A DNA stretch of 64,000 nt from Sphagnum magellanicum (Eukaryota; Streptophyta; Sphagnopsida; Sphagnales; Sphagnaceae): contig CM038915.1 of NCBI GenBank assembly GCA_021904315.1, forward strand, positions 6,820,001 to 6,884,000, written 5' to 3'. The translations under genes and the position numbers were made by a program. Below, piece after piece: positions 49,524-61,554 of the stretch (positions within the stretch are counted from its first letter, which is position 1; every line of letters starts with the position of its first letter). Under the pieces are notes generated by a model. It ran no database searches, had not been told where the DNA came from, and saw nothing but the letters and a program-made list of their open reading frames with translations.

Positions 49524-49796
49524 TTATTCATGATAATGATCGTAGTGCCTACATTCCTCATAAAAGAAAACTAGATAGTGATGATATTTAGTACCTCTTT
49601 CAAGAAATGCATTTAAAGCTCCTTGTAAATTGTATGCCTCCTCCACACAAGCCATGAGTGGCTTTTCTATCAACTGTGTTTCCAAGGGAGCTCCCAAGAC
49701 CCAAGAAACAAAGAATGTTGAATGACAAAAAAAATAGTTTTGGGGGAATCGAACCTTAAAAAAATCTAACCTACTTGTTAAAGTTGTGTGGCCCAC
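49524..49796 (-). other. Open frame in the right arm of the CACTA-ended element
   Basis: A 90-codon minus-strand frame with protein-like composition (for example LIEKPLMACVEEAYNLQGAL), upstream of the transposase block on the same strand. It could be a first exon of the element's gene or a captured host fragment. Family not recognised. Confidence 0.3.
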
Positions 49797-49814
49797 GTTT
49801 ATTTTATTATTAGG

Positions 49815-49849
49815 TAATCATGTGCCAGACCTACCCTTGGGATATGGTA
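49815..49849. repeat. Inner inverted repeat, right copy
   Basis: Partner of 46862-46895; the core is ACCTACCCTTGGGATATGGT. Sequences on the outer side of both copies also share direct-repeat text around CTAACCTAAGCTA-like motifs (46840s and 50100s). Confidence 0.6.
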
Positions 49850-50758
49850 ACTTAAACAAAGTACATGATTAGTACTAAATTATAAACCATTAATCATTAT
49901 AGGTATGCATAATTATTATGATTTTATTATAATTATAATTATTAATGCTACTATTTACTAAACAAAAATTATTATTATTATATTTTTAATTAGATATTAA
50001 GATTATTATTAAAATTTTAAATAATAATAATAATAATTCAATATTATGTTAATATACTTATGATTAATAGGTTACACTAACTAACCTATGAACACCCTAG
50101 CCTAAGCTAACTAGTTATTAACTTAAACTAAATAGCAATATTATAACCTTATCGACTATTATATATTAAAGGTAACTATAGCTATTAAATTTATTATAAT
50201 TATAATTATTAATATTAGTACATACTAACAAGGATTAGTATTAATGATTAATAATTCAATATTATTATTATTATTCAATAATTTTTATTTTAATATCATT
50301 ATAATTTTATTAGTTATGTTAATATGCTTATGGTTAATATGTTACACTAGCTTAAATTAAGTATTAGTGTATACTAGGTATTATTATTATAATATTACTA
50401 TTTTAAAATATCATAAGTAATCATAGCTATTAAAACAATTATGTGAATTATTACAAATATTATTTCCTATTATATATTATTCTTTGTAATTTAATTAACA
50501 TAGTTAGTAATTAAACTAGGTATATAACATAAGCACTAGGTAATAATTGCATAGATGCAGTTACATTTAAATGTATACATATGGATGAATGTGTATATTT
50601 GTACCATACATGCATGTTGTGTACATATTGTCACATGCAATTAAATGTTGTGTTTGACTTGTTTTAGGTAATTACATCAATTTAATTACATATGTCATGT
50701 GCAACTGAAAATCAGTTACAAATGATAGTTGCAAAAACTTGTTTTTCTACTAGTGATA

Positions 50759-52084
50759 TATGGTCAACTTAAAAAGATGATGTAACTTGTCCAACAAATG
50801 CAATGAGAAAGAGTGTTTTCTAAAAAACTCACATTTGTTCACGTCATTAAAACATGTCTTAGTTTACACACATTTGAAGATGACCCAATTTGATGGCACC
50901 ATGATTGCAAATGCCATTGACAAGTTGTGGTGAAATGTTGTTTTGTCCATAAAGTCTTTTTTTTTGTTGAAGACAATAATTGATGTAAATGAAAGTATGG
51001 AAGTAAACTCTTACAAGATTGGTTTAAAGAACTTACATCCTAGTATGGAACTAAAATGTATAGTTTTTTTTTAGAAACCATTATAATCTTACATTGGCAT
51101 ACCATCAATTGGAGATTCAACAATTCACTATAATGAACCTCAATTAACATGTGCGATGAATAGGAATTTGGATAGTGAAAATGGATTGAAATTATGGTTA
51201 CTTTTTTTGTAGGTGAAAGATTAACAACATTATGTTCCTTGTTTATAACTATCGTTATTGCATTATTGTTATGTAGATTGATATGATATACATTTCCCTT
51301 CAATTTGACAAATCAAAGGAAGTTGTTAACATAGTTTGAAAATCTCTCAATGCTTGTGAAAATTTTAAAAATACAAATGTCAAAGCAATCATTCCAATGT
51401 TTAAAAAACCCACCTACTAAAATGTTCCCCTATTTATCATAATTGAAGGTGTTGTTGATGAGACATTGCTTACACTCATGGTGAGTAAACTACAAAGGGG
51501 GTTTTAAATTGTTTCCATTAAAGCTCTAGAATTTGAAAAGTGATGCAAAGCCTTTCTAAACAATCCATCATATTGTGTAAACAAGAAATTTTGTAAACAT
51601 TTTACAAATTTAATAAAGGTTTTTTTTAGATGTAAATCTTAATTTTTTTTAATCATGCAAATTATTGAGCTTTGGTAAGGTGCATGTGATGTTCTTTTGT
51701 GGTTGAGTTGTATTTTAGTTAAGTAAAAACAAATCACATTCTTGTAAAGTTGGAACAAAGTTATAAGAAATTTGAGAAGTACAATCACCCCCATATTGGG
51801 TAACAATTGCAAATGTGCATTGTGTTCAGCCATCCAATCCTAAATTAAAATGATCAAAATAGTTGATGGATGACTTGTGATGATGATTTTAAACCTTAAG
51901 GAAACATGACATGACACTTGATGACATCACATTTCCAATTAACTTTTTGATTATAAATAATCTATTAAGGTTGTTAATGCTAAAATATTTTGGAAGTGGC
52001 CCCCAAGTCAAGGGTTATTTTCAACCATGCACCAAATCAATAGGTAAATTGATTTATTTGATAATTGTCATTAATTTATTTGAT
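50759..52084. other. AT-rich intergenic DNA, no gene recognised
   Basis: Right flank of the CACTA-ended element. Only short frames without family resemblance. Confidence 0.4.
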
Positions 52085-52450
52085 TTAAAAAAAATTGCAG
52101 TTGCAATTTTGTTGAAAATGGCATGCAATTGAAAACTTTTTGGTTAAAAAGGGGGCATTTTTTCTTAGTAAAACCACTTTTCCAATGCAATGATAAACAA
52201 GAAAATGGTTTGAAATGTATTCAACGAATGGAGCATTTGAATTAAAACAATTGTTAATGTTATCAACATGTTGAGTTGTATCATGAGATAGAAAGGTATT
52301 TTTCAAAGCACACATTGGAGTATGCATTATGATGAAGTCCAAAATTATTACAAGTAATGATGATTCCCCACTTTCGATTGTTTTAATGTTCTTATCCCCT
52401 TTGTTCCTACCCTTTGAATCATCTTCATGATTTGGTGTATGGAATAACAA
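52085..52450 (-). pseudogene. Decayed coding fragment, unknown family
   Basis: A 121-codon minus-strand frame with protein-like stretches (for example LDFIIMHTPMCALKN). No domain recognised. It lies downstream of, and on the same strand as, the fragment at 53.9-54.8 kb and may belong to the same dead element. Confidence 0.3.
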
Positions 52451-53899
52451 CTACATTACAAGAGTTTGTATTCATCATCATGATCATTCTTTCTTCTTAT
52501 TTGTCATCTTGTTCGCCCCCCAACCCCCCCCCTCCACTACATTTGGGAATTGTTTGGTCCCATGGTGTCTCAAATATTTGGAACAAGGTTTGGACCTAAG
52601 CCATTTTCAAGCCTTTGGAAAGGCCTTGAAGAGTAGATGTATAAAATGAAATCACATTCTTCAATTCAAGATTTCAAGCGCAAGTTATGGCCAAATGAAT
52701 AGTTATAAATCAAAGTGACAATTCAACTCCTAAGGTCCATTAAAATGTTTGAAAGAAAGGTCAAATCACCTCTATATTGTAATGGATTAACTTGCATACC
52801 TACTTGGAGCTTGTGATGAAAGTTATTTTTTACCTCCCTAATTACATTTGTTGACTAAGCTTTTAGATGAATTCTATTTTTGCACATTTGCCAATGGACC
52901 TTTGAACTACCCACTTAACATTAATCATGGAATTAGACACCTTTCTAACTTGCTTGTCCTCTCTTCCTTTCATTTGTTTTCTTTGATTTCCTTTAATGCT
53001 TCTTTTACTGTTGTTTTTTTCACATAAAATTTTCACTTGTATTTGTTTGAAATGATCACATGTGATTAAATGTAGTCAATTAAATGCAAAAACAACAACA
53101 AATTGGTAAGGAAAATAATTTTTGGGTCTAGCCCACATGATTTTGATCTTTTTCTTCCATATTCGGAATATTGTTTTATAAGTTCATTATGAGAGTTTTG
53201 ACTTTTGTTGCTTCTTCCACTTTTTGTGACACTAGGGCTTGTCGACTTTCCACATAATAATGGTGTTTTAGTTGTTTTTAAGGATTGTCAATGATATCAA
53301 TTTTTTTTTGGCCCAATTGTGACTATTATGTTCAAAAGTTCTACGGTAGCAAATTCCTCCTCTCACTATTGATTAGGTTTTCATTTGATTTATTTGAACT
53401 GTATTCATCTTGATATATCCTATTGCTAGGTTTTGTTGTGTATATTTCACTAGTTCTAGTCTTGTCCTCCATAGCCTGTGGTTAAATAGCCAAAATTCAA
53501 ATTCTTATAACCTTTAATTTTAAATGACTTTATGTTATTTTTTATTCAATGCATCTTCAAACACTTTGCTACCCACCTAGCTAATGTGATTTTGTTAAGT
53601 TCATTATAATTAGTACTCTTCACCATAGCCTAATCCCTTTCCTTTTTAAATATTGTTTTGAATGTTTTGAAGCATGAAACATGTGAGGGTTGCAAAGAAA
53701 AAAAAATGTATGATGGTAATATGATCATATTTAATCCAATTTGTTGTGCATGATCTATTGCTTCTAATGTGACATGTGATCTATGCACATCTATAATTAA
53801 TAGATGTTGATTAGATAGGGAGACCCCATTTGGAATTGACCTCTTGAAAAGGAATTAAACTTTTTGAATACAAATGATGTCATTCATGCCTTTTTTTGC

Positions 53900-54760
53900 A
53901 TTGCTATACATGTCCCTAGTTTTAAATTCTTAATGTAATCATCATGTAATCCTTTAAATATGTAGAAGGTTCTTGAATTTACCTTTATAACACAATTCAC
54001 ATTTGGACATTCCTTGGAGTACTTGGGAATGATGTTGTAAACTTGATGTAAATTTCATTTGGGCATAATTTTTGCACTCTACATGCCTAAATTCTAATTT
54101 CATTTGAATTCTAAATGTGGTTTGCATTATAGTTGTGTTGAGTGTACATTGCTTACAAGTTGGTATAGAATGTTTGTCAAAGATTGATGAGTCAATCCTT
54201 TTGTTGTGAGTCCTTTTGCTTCATACATAAATAAGGTGTCAATGTTTGAACCAATACCACCAACTATTCCCCAATAGATGATTATGATCGCATGAATTTA
54301 GTTTGAATGTATTCTACCACCTTGATCTTAAAGTGTGTTAAGGTAAACAATAATTTTATTTTTTGCATAGTTAAAGTCAAATGACTATTGCAACATCTTT
54401 TACTTATATTAATGCATTTGATGGCCCAAATTTCATAAAACATGTCTTGGCATTCAACTTATAAAAAAAGGACACATGGGCATGTTCCATAAGTTGTTTG
54501 CTTTTTTCAATGATATTGTGTGATTCTCCATTGCATATGTTGCTCCTCTAGTGATTCATTTATCCATTTGATTTTCTCATTTAATGCAAAAGGTTTTATT
54601 AATTGTTGTCGTCTTATGTATAGTTTTAAAATCCAAGTTGGACATTTTATTTGTCCATTGGCAATTAGTCTAATAATGTGTCCTTTATTGCATGTGAAGC
54701 ACATGGATTCAACATCATGGTTGCCCCAAGCTTTTTGGTGTCAACCTCCAACAAGTACCT
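53900..54760 (-). pseudogene. Decayed mobile-element-like coding sequence
   Basis: The minus-strand frame 54704-54507 reads CFTCNKGHIIRLIANGQIKC, with further protein-like text (CPTWILKLYIRRQQ). After stops and frame shifts downstream come VGGIGSNIDTLFMYEAKGLT (about 54270-54190) and other pieces down to about 53900. The Cys pairs and order look like a single old gene. Family not recognised. Confidence 0.35.
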
Positions 54761-54762
54761 AA

Positions 54763-55950
54763 TGATGTGCATTCTAACCATATTAAGGGTATATACTTAT
54801 CCTTCATATAGTTAGTCATGGAGAATAAAAAAATTGTGTTAGGTCTAGGTATGTTAAAAATGCATGTGACTCTAATATTTAAAAACTCAAAAGCATATTG
54901 AAAAAATAAAGAATCCTCACATTGAATTGTGATATGTGTGAATCTTAATGTGTGATGAATTAGAGTTATATGAAATTTGCTTCTTTTTTAATTTATGAAA
55001 TGGGAACTACATAGTGATGGATCCAATGGTAGTATAGGAACCTATTATACTTCTCAAATGTGTACACCTTGTCTAAATGATACATTTATATTTCTTTTAC
55101 TTTTACGACTAATTTATTTCGTTTAAATCTATTTGCAAATTTAAATGCAATATTTCTATGCCTTTAACTTTCAACTTTAAGTTTTAACCCTTTACTTTAG
55201 TTCTCAAGATTATTGCACTATGAATTAAAATCAATTGGAGTCCATCTCTGACACTTGTTGTTAGAGAAGACATGTTGAAAGAACTAATAGTAGGAATGGA
55301 GAAATTGATGTTCAATTATATTAAGCATTGCCCCAATTGCTTGTGAATTTGTTGTTTAATTTTGGCACAAATGCAACGTGTGCAAAATAGAGGGGATTTG
55401 CAAGGTGGGCCTTTAAAACCTGTTCATAAATATGTCAATTGTCCAAAGTTAGGGCTTTTTGTTACTATGCTCAAACTTTAACCACTTTTATTCACATTTG
55501 TGCAATGGAGCACAAGTAGGGTTATCACATGTTTATGTTTAGTTGACTTTTAATTACTACCCCCCAACCCCCATCATTAAATAACACCTTTGCATAAGTT
55601 GCATGTGCTTTTTAAAAACACATCCATAATCAAACACTAAAAGAGGCCCCCCTCTTGCTTTTTGTGTATTTATGATCAATTGTACACACTTTTGTGTTCA
55701 TTTCATTTGACATCACTGAACATTAACTACTAATAAGGATGGGCAATCTTATTCATAATTGTCCAAATTTACATTCGTAACTGAACACAAAATAAATCAT
55801 TAAATAATGTTATGTTGAAACAAAATTAAACACATTATTTCTATACCAAACATTTGGTCATAGGCACTAGTATAAATAAAAGCCAATTCATGCCCACATG
55901 ATTTTTTATTTTGGTTTTCATTATCAGGGCATTTGGTTGTAGGCTTGGGG
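54763..55950. other. AT-rich intergenic DNA, no gene recognised
   Basis: No coding or structural feature was found up to the inverted repeat beginning at 55955. Confidence 0.4.
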
Positions 55951-55954
55951 CAAA

Positions 55955-56541
55955 CCCATCCTTGGGTGGTACCACTATGAACCACCTCAAGGAATGGTTA
56001 AGGAACCAAAAGTGGCCAAATCATTTTCCTAGGCCTTTTTAAAATTTTTTTTTCACAAATATAAATTTTTTTTTCTCATGTTTATCCATTGTATGCCTCA
56101 ATATATGGGTTGAAATTTATTTTTGAATTAAAAAAATGGAATTAAAAAATATATATTTCTAATTAAAATGACCCCTTTAGAAATCAATAACCTTTAACTT
56201 TGAAAATTCATAACTAAATTATATTTATCAATTAATTTTCTAATAAAAATCTGAAATTAGAATGATTTTGAAATTACCTTAGGAAAAAAATTCACAAATC
56301 ATGTTTCAAATTTTTGTTCCTAACCAAAAAGTTCACAAAATGGAACCAACATTATGTTCCTTAAACTTTTTCTGAATGCAATGATTAAGAACATCAAAAT
56401 ACACAATATTTTTGATGTTATTGAAATTTCAAAATCTATGGAACCTTGTATATATATATATGCTTCCTGTGATTTTTCAAAGTTCAATGGGTTTAGGAAA
56501 ATCAAGGTGTGATGTTCCTAGTGGTACCACCCAAGGATGGG
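55955..56541. mobile_element. 587-bp element with 28-bp terminal inverted repeats (MITE-like)
   Basis: Left arm 55955-55982 and right arm 56514-56541 are reverse complements with one mismatch; the core is CCCATCCTTGGGTGGTACCA. The interior is AT-rich without coding capacity and contains a TA microsatellite (about 56450-56461). Size and structure fit a non-autonomous DNA transposon. No clear target duplication was seen directly outside the arms, so the true ends may lie slightly further out. Confidence 0.65.
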
Positions 56542-56544
56542 TAT

Positions 56545-58710
56545 GCTGCTTGTGTTTGGTGATGGGTATATTAACCCTAGTTTTCATTTTAGAACATTTC
56601 TTATTTTAATTGGTTTAAACTAGTGTTGGGCGATGTACTTATTTTTTAACATATTAGTTGATATTGGTTTTGAATATTAAAAAAAAATCATATCACCCTA
56701 GTGTTGGTAGTAAGGTCTAAAGTTGATTAATGGTTAGCATGAAGCAAATATATACTAGTACTAAGATTTGTATGACCTTAGTATCAAGCTAGTATTGAAT
56801 TTTTATCAAAATTTTCATATGTGGTAAATATTGGTGCAAGACAATTATTGTTTCAATTCCCTACCAAGTAGGTTGATTCTTTGATAACATGATCAATATC
56901 AATATGTATATCAAGTTCCATTGATATGTCCACCCAACATTGGCTTGAAATTGCCACAAGGGGTAGAGTCAATACTTGATGGGGTCACTTTGCATTATAA
57001 TTCACCTATTTTCCTTTCTCCCAACCTTGGCATATTGTGACCTTTTAACAATCTATTCTTATGGTGGATGTTCCTCGTTAGGACCTGATTTCAATGAAAC
57101 ATGTTGTGTTAGGTTCATGTTCCTTTCATAAATTTGTAAAAAAAAGTTTTAAACATTTAAATACAATAAGGCTTTTGGCAACTTGACTAAGAAAGATGTT
57201 AGGTTGTAGAAAACATGAATGTATTCACAAATTATTTATCTTACCCATAAATTCACAAGTGGTTTTGGGGACTTCAAAAGTTATCACATTTGAATGAAAG
57301 CAAGATAATTTAAACAATCAAATTATTTTAATTATTTTTTTAAAATTACTATTTTTTTAATATAATGTTTTTCCATTTTGAAAAGAAAATTTCAAATATT
57401 AAAATTTGTAGTTCACCATGCCTTTTTTGCTTCACTTGACATCTCAAAATTATACTTATTCAATTTGGAGTTACAAAAGTAATTCAAAAAATAGATTCAA
57501 AGGAATGTCACATTTTGAATGTTCAAAGTTCAAACCAACGTTGTGCAATTATTTGAATTTTCAAAGAACCAACAGTTCCAATTCTAAAATTATTTCATAA
57601 TAGAGAATCATTGATTTTTATTTTTTGAAAAGATTGTAATAAAAGAATTTTCAATCCATGTTATTTCAAAAACCTCAAAGAATTTGGAATTTTCATGAAA
57701 TAATTGGTAAAATTTTGATTTTTTTGGTTCTATATTTGATTTTTTCAAAAATCTGAAAATAAAAATAAATTACCAAAACCATGGTTTTTGATTTTTTGAG
57801 AACCATGGTTATTAATCTTAAGAACCACTTTAATAAACATTGTCTATTTCTTATAGCCACCCAACATTGGTTCAAACCTATTTTTTACAATGGAAACACA
57901 ATTCAATAAATCACAAACTTTTGCAAAAATTCACCCCATATATATTTAGGGTGCAAATTAGTTCCAACTTGTTTGCAAATATAATTTTAACTACCTATTT
58001 TCACATCTATGTTTTAAGAGATTATTATCAAAATATTACAATATTTCCTTCAAACATTGAAGTTAGTCCCATTTTGCATAACATAGATATCATGTGGGTT
58101 TTGGGACCATGAACTCATGGTGTCCTCATTCACTTTTGTGGACCAATTGGACAAATGTATCAAAACTTTCAAAGATTTACGGATTTGTGGTTGGAAGTAA
58201 TGTACAATCCAAACTTTGATGAAAACTAAGGTTTTCAAGTGAAGTTTTTCAAATCCCTAATTCCTATGTTAACCTTTAACATTTCCAACAATTATGTATG
58301 TCCAAAAAAATTCAAATTTAATATTTTGCTTCACCTCAAATTGACATTGTCACTCATCACATGCAAGCAATCAAATACATGCATTGAAAACTTCTTACAA
58401 CACTTACAACAAGGTTGAAAACCACCCTTGGAAAAGTCTTCAAAAGAGATTTTTTGGATCTTTGAAAGATGGATTTGCCACTTTTACATCCACGAGTACA
58501 ATTGTTGCATCCAAGAAGTTTGTAATCCTAAAACCTCCTTCCCACTAATGAAGCCCATGTGATGTTTGAATTGATGGAGAGATAATTGATTCAATTCCAT
58601 AGTGATTGCAAAAAATGGAGGACATAAGGACAAATATATTTTGAACCCAAATGCAACAAGCAACATGAATATAGTAAGTCCCTTTTGTCAATTACTTTGA
58701 AATTTCATAA
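56545..58710. other. AT-rich intergenic DNA, no gene recognised
   Basis: Only short frames on both strands. No repeat structure stood out. Confidence 0.4.
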
Positions 58711-58714
58711 ATCA

Positions 58715-59170
58715 CTTGGGCTTTGCATTGTTGTGCACTACCAATGACAATTAAAATTTTTTTTCCTTTTAAGTTCTCATATTATTTCCAATAGTTCATC
58801 ATTATTTATGTCAATGTCAAATTTAATTCAAATTAATATAAATATCATGGACATGAAAAGGTAGATGTTAATTTGCCTTTTCATATCCATGTTGGTGGGT
58901 AGGGAAAAGGAATTAGGTAGTTATAAGGATAGGAGGTAGTTATTAATAAAGTTAAAAAGAAGCTAGTTGCTAGGAAAGAAACGAGGTACTAGGTAGGCTT
59001 CGAAAAATGAGATAGTTGTCTTAGAATTTGTCTTTGGAATTGTCCGTGAATGACCATACAAAGGATTATGCAAAATCAATTGTCCAAGGATGAGCATACA
59101 AAAAATTATTGAAAATTTCCCATATATTAGTCTTTTGAAATTTCTCATCATTGGAATTATAAATTCATAA
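58715..59170. repeat. Direct repeat, unit 1 of a segmental duplication
   Basis: Matches 59334-59765 in the same orientation, offset about 619 bp. Shared landmarks are GCACTAC (58735/59353 region), AATATAAATATCATGGAC, TTGCCTTTTCATATCCATGT and GTCTTTGGAATTGTCC. Divergence is roughly 15-20 percent by eye plus indels. Confidence 0.75.
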
Positions 59171-59333
59171 AGTATCAATTTAAAACATTTAAAACAAAAA
59201 ATATACGTTTCAATCACAAAACATGAATCTTTCACATTATCTTTTGACACCAATTTCAAGTTATTTCAATTTATTCTAATGAGGGTGGTTATTGGCACAC
59301 CTACCTTGGATACGAGTGCATTTGATAGCTCAA

Positions 59334-59765
59334 CTTGGGCTCCGCGTTGTTGCGCACTACGAGTGATGATTTTCCTTCTTACTATGTTCCAATATGATTA
59401 TCAATAGTTAATCATATTTTCTTACTTATGTTAATGTCAAATTTAATTTCAATTAATATAAATATCATGGACGTGAAAGGGTACATGCTAATTTGCCTTT
59501 TCATATCCATGTTGGTGGATAAGGAAAGAGGTGAAATAGTTATAAGAGATAGTTATTAGGAAAAGAGTGAGGTAGTTATTAAGAAAGAAGTGAGGTAATT
59601 AGGCTTGAAAAATGAGGTAGTTATACTTGGAAATGTCTTTGGAATTGTCCAGGGACGACCATACAAAGAATTATGCAAAATCAATAAGGAGCCCATGAAA
59701 GATTATAGAAAACCATCCATATACCAGTTCCTCGAAATTCTCGTCACTGGAATATGGTGTAGAAT
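59334..59765. repeat. Direct repeat, unit 2 of a segmental duplication
   Basis: Partner of 58715-59170. Starts CTTGGGCTCCGCGTTGTTGC and is followed about 60 bp later by higher-GC DNA. The two copies with about 160 bp between them could be paired LTRs of a tiny element or a tandem duplication; no coding interior was found. Confidence 0.75.
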
Positions 59766-59769
59766 CTTC

Positions 59770-61554
59770 TTCAGAACAATGGATAAAGCGTGCACACTCC
59801 CTATGCAGCAGAAAGCCCATAATTCCCCATTGGGTTGTTGTTTGTGTAACTAGCCAACCCCTGCAGGTCCACAACAGAAAAAACAAGTCAGGTATGAGAG
59901 CACATGAACTATGAACAAGTCAGGAAAATGAAGAATACAGTCAGTAGTTCTCCACGGGTGAAAGATGATCGAGCAGTGGTAGCCTAGCTGCTAAAGTAAT
60001 ACAATTCTATCGTCTTGTATGTGTCCTTTCAGAAAACTCATAATTAACTCATCTCTTTAAAACTTATGATACGTTTTAGGAAGAAGTTTATGAGTAGTGG
60101 AAGAAGGGCAGTCCAAAGACAGTTACTATGTTGTTGTTTGAGGCCATTGCAAGGAGCACAATAGCCCAAGTTCCCAGGCCCGACAACAAAATATAACCAT
60201 TGATGTGTCCTGCCGTTCCCTTACATAGAAAAACTGACATAATTTGAATCTGCCACCTTGGAGTGTACCTAAAAGATGCGGAATGTGCCTCCGAGGTTAG
60301 GAGGAAGATTACGCAAGTACCTGTAAATAGAAAAGAAAAAATTAGGTCAGATTTTAATAAAATATAAAGATGATCCTCCTGCAACATGAACCAATTCAAT
60401 TACGATCTTGTACTTTTGGTTATGGGCCAGGGGTCCCCACTCCCATACCTCTCCCACAGCCATGAATCCCTTGCAAGAAAGTGTCGTTGCAAAAGCTGTC
60501 GACATGGAAATGACTTATTCTGCAAATGACAGGGAACATGGAAGATGTGAGGCACAGAGAGAGTAAAATACCTGAGTGAGAGAAGGTTCTGGAAACTTTC
60601 TAAAAGAGAGGAGCAGCTCCCCAACATTTGATACCTGTCACTGTGAGCTCAATCTTGCCCAAAAGAAAGGAAGGCCAGTTATCCTCTGCACAACAGTTGG
60701 TAAATGATGCTAGCAATGAATCTAGCAATGGTCCTGAGTCCTGACCCAAAAAATTCTTTTGAATCTCTGCAGTAGGAGATAGATAGTTGACTGGTGGGAT
60801 CATGAATCTAGAGATCCTTCTCACAAAAAAGTCTGCAGGTGATCTCTACAAAGAAGTAGGAAATAGACATAAATGATAGGTGATGAAGATCTAGTCCTCA
60901 TCATCCATCCCAATCTAGACAACCTACGACAGTTTTTCCAACAAAACAGAAAAAACTTGTAGTGTAGGAAACAAATTGCTCTGTTGCTGCATAAGTCTGC
61001 TTTGAGGTGTTGCTTCAAGGTTTTGATGACCATGTACAACCATGGAGCACAAGCCTAGCCCTTAGCAATTGACAGGCAACACAGAAAGTCATCAAGTTCA
61101 AAGATTTATCATTTCCAGCAAACTACAAAAGAAGTTACTGTCTCTGAAAAGCAAAGTACGTGCCTCCAAACTTGACGATACCCTCCAGCACTCCCAGGAA
61201 AGGTCATTGCAGCTGTCAACAAGAGGCATCAAACCATGATTGCAGAGGAAAACTAGTACAGCCACGTTTCTAAGAAAGTGCAACAATAAAAGATAGCCAC
61301 AAGGGTCCAGTGTTGTTGAATAACAGTTTGGTTGCATCACAGTTTGTAACATAGACAAAACAAAGTTATAGAGCCCACCTCATTGCATGAACTCAATCAA
61401 CAAAAGTGGCAATGTGCCACCAACTCAACCAGGCCATTCTGGTGGAAAAAGAAGAGAAAAGATGTGAGATAAAAATGGCGGGCATTGAATAAGTTACGTT
61501 TGGGGGGCTACCAATACATGGTGCATGATTAGGCTAAATTCTTTTTTCCAAGAA
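59770..61554 (-). other. Downstream flank of the MATE gene, no second gene recognised
   Basis: Higher-GC than the desert. Many minus-strand frames of 65-103 codons occur, but no family or consistent splice structure was found. It may contain a long or spliced 3'UTR of the MATE transcript. Confidence 0.35.

Larger units (their letters stand above)
45752..50755. mobile_element. 5.0-kb DNA transposon with CACTA-type ends and ATA target duplication
   Basis: Left end at 45752 reads CATTAGTAGAAA; the right end, read inward on the minus strand from 50755, is CACTAGTAGAAA. Both are followed after a short diverged spacer by TTTGCAAC. CACTAGTAGAAA is the classic plant CACTA (En/Spm) terminus. The flanks carry the same trinucleotide, ATA (45749-45751 and 50756-50758), as expected for the 3-bp duplication of CACTA elements. 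Arms of about 1 kb on each side are AT-rich with repeated sub-terminal motifs in direct and inverted orientation. The interior holds a broken DDE_1/pogo-like transposase on the minus strand (47497-48827), not a recognisable CACTA transposase. Length 5004 bp, decayed. Confidence 0.72.
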
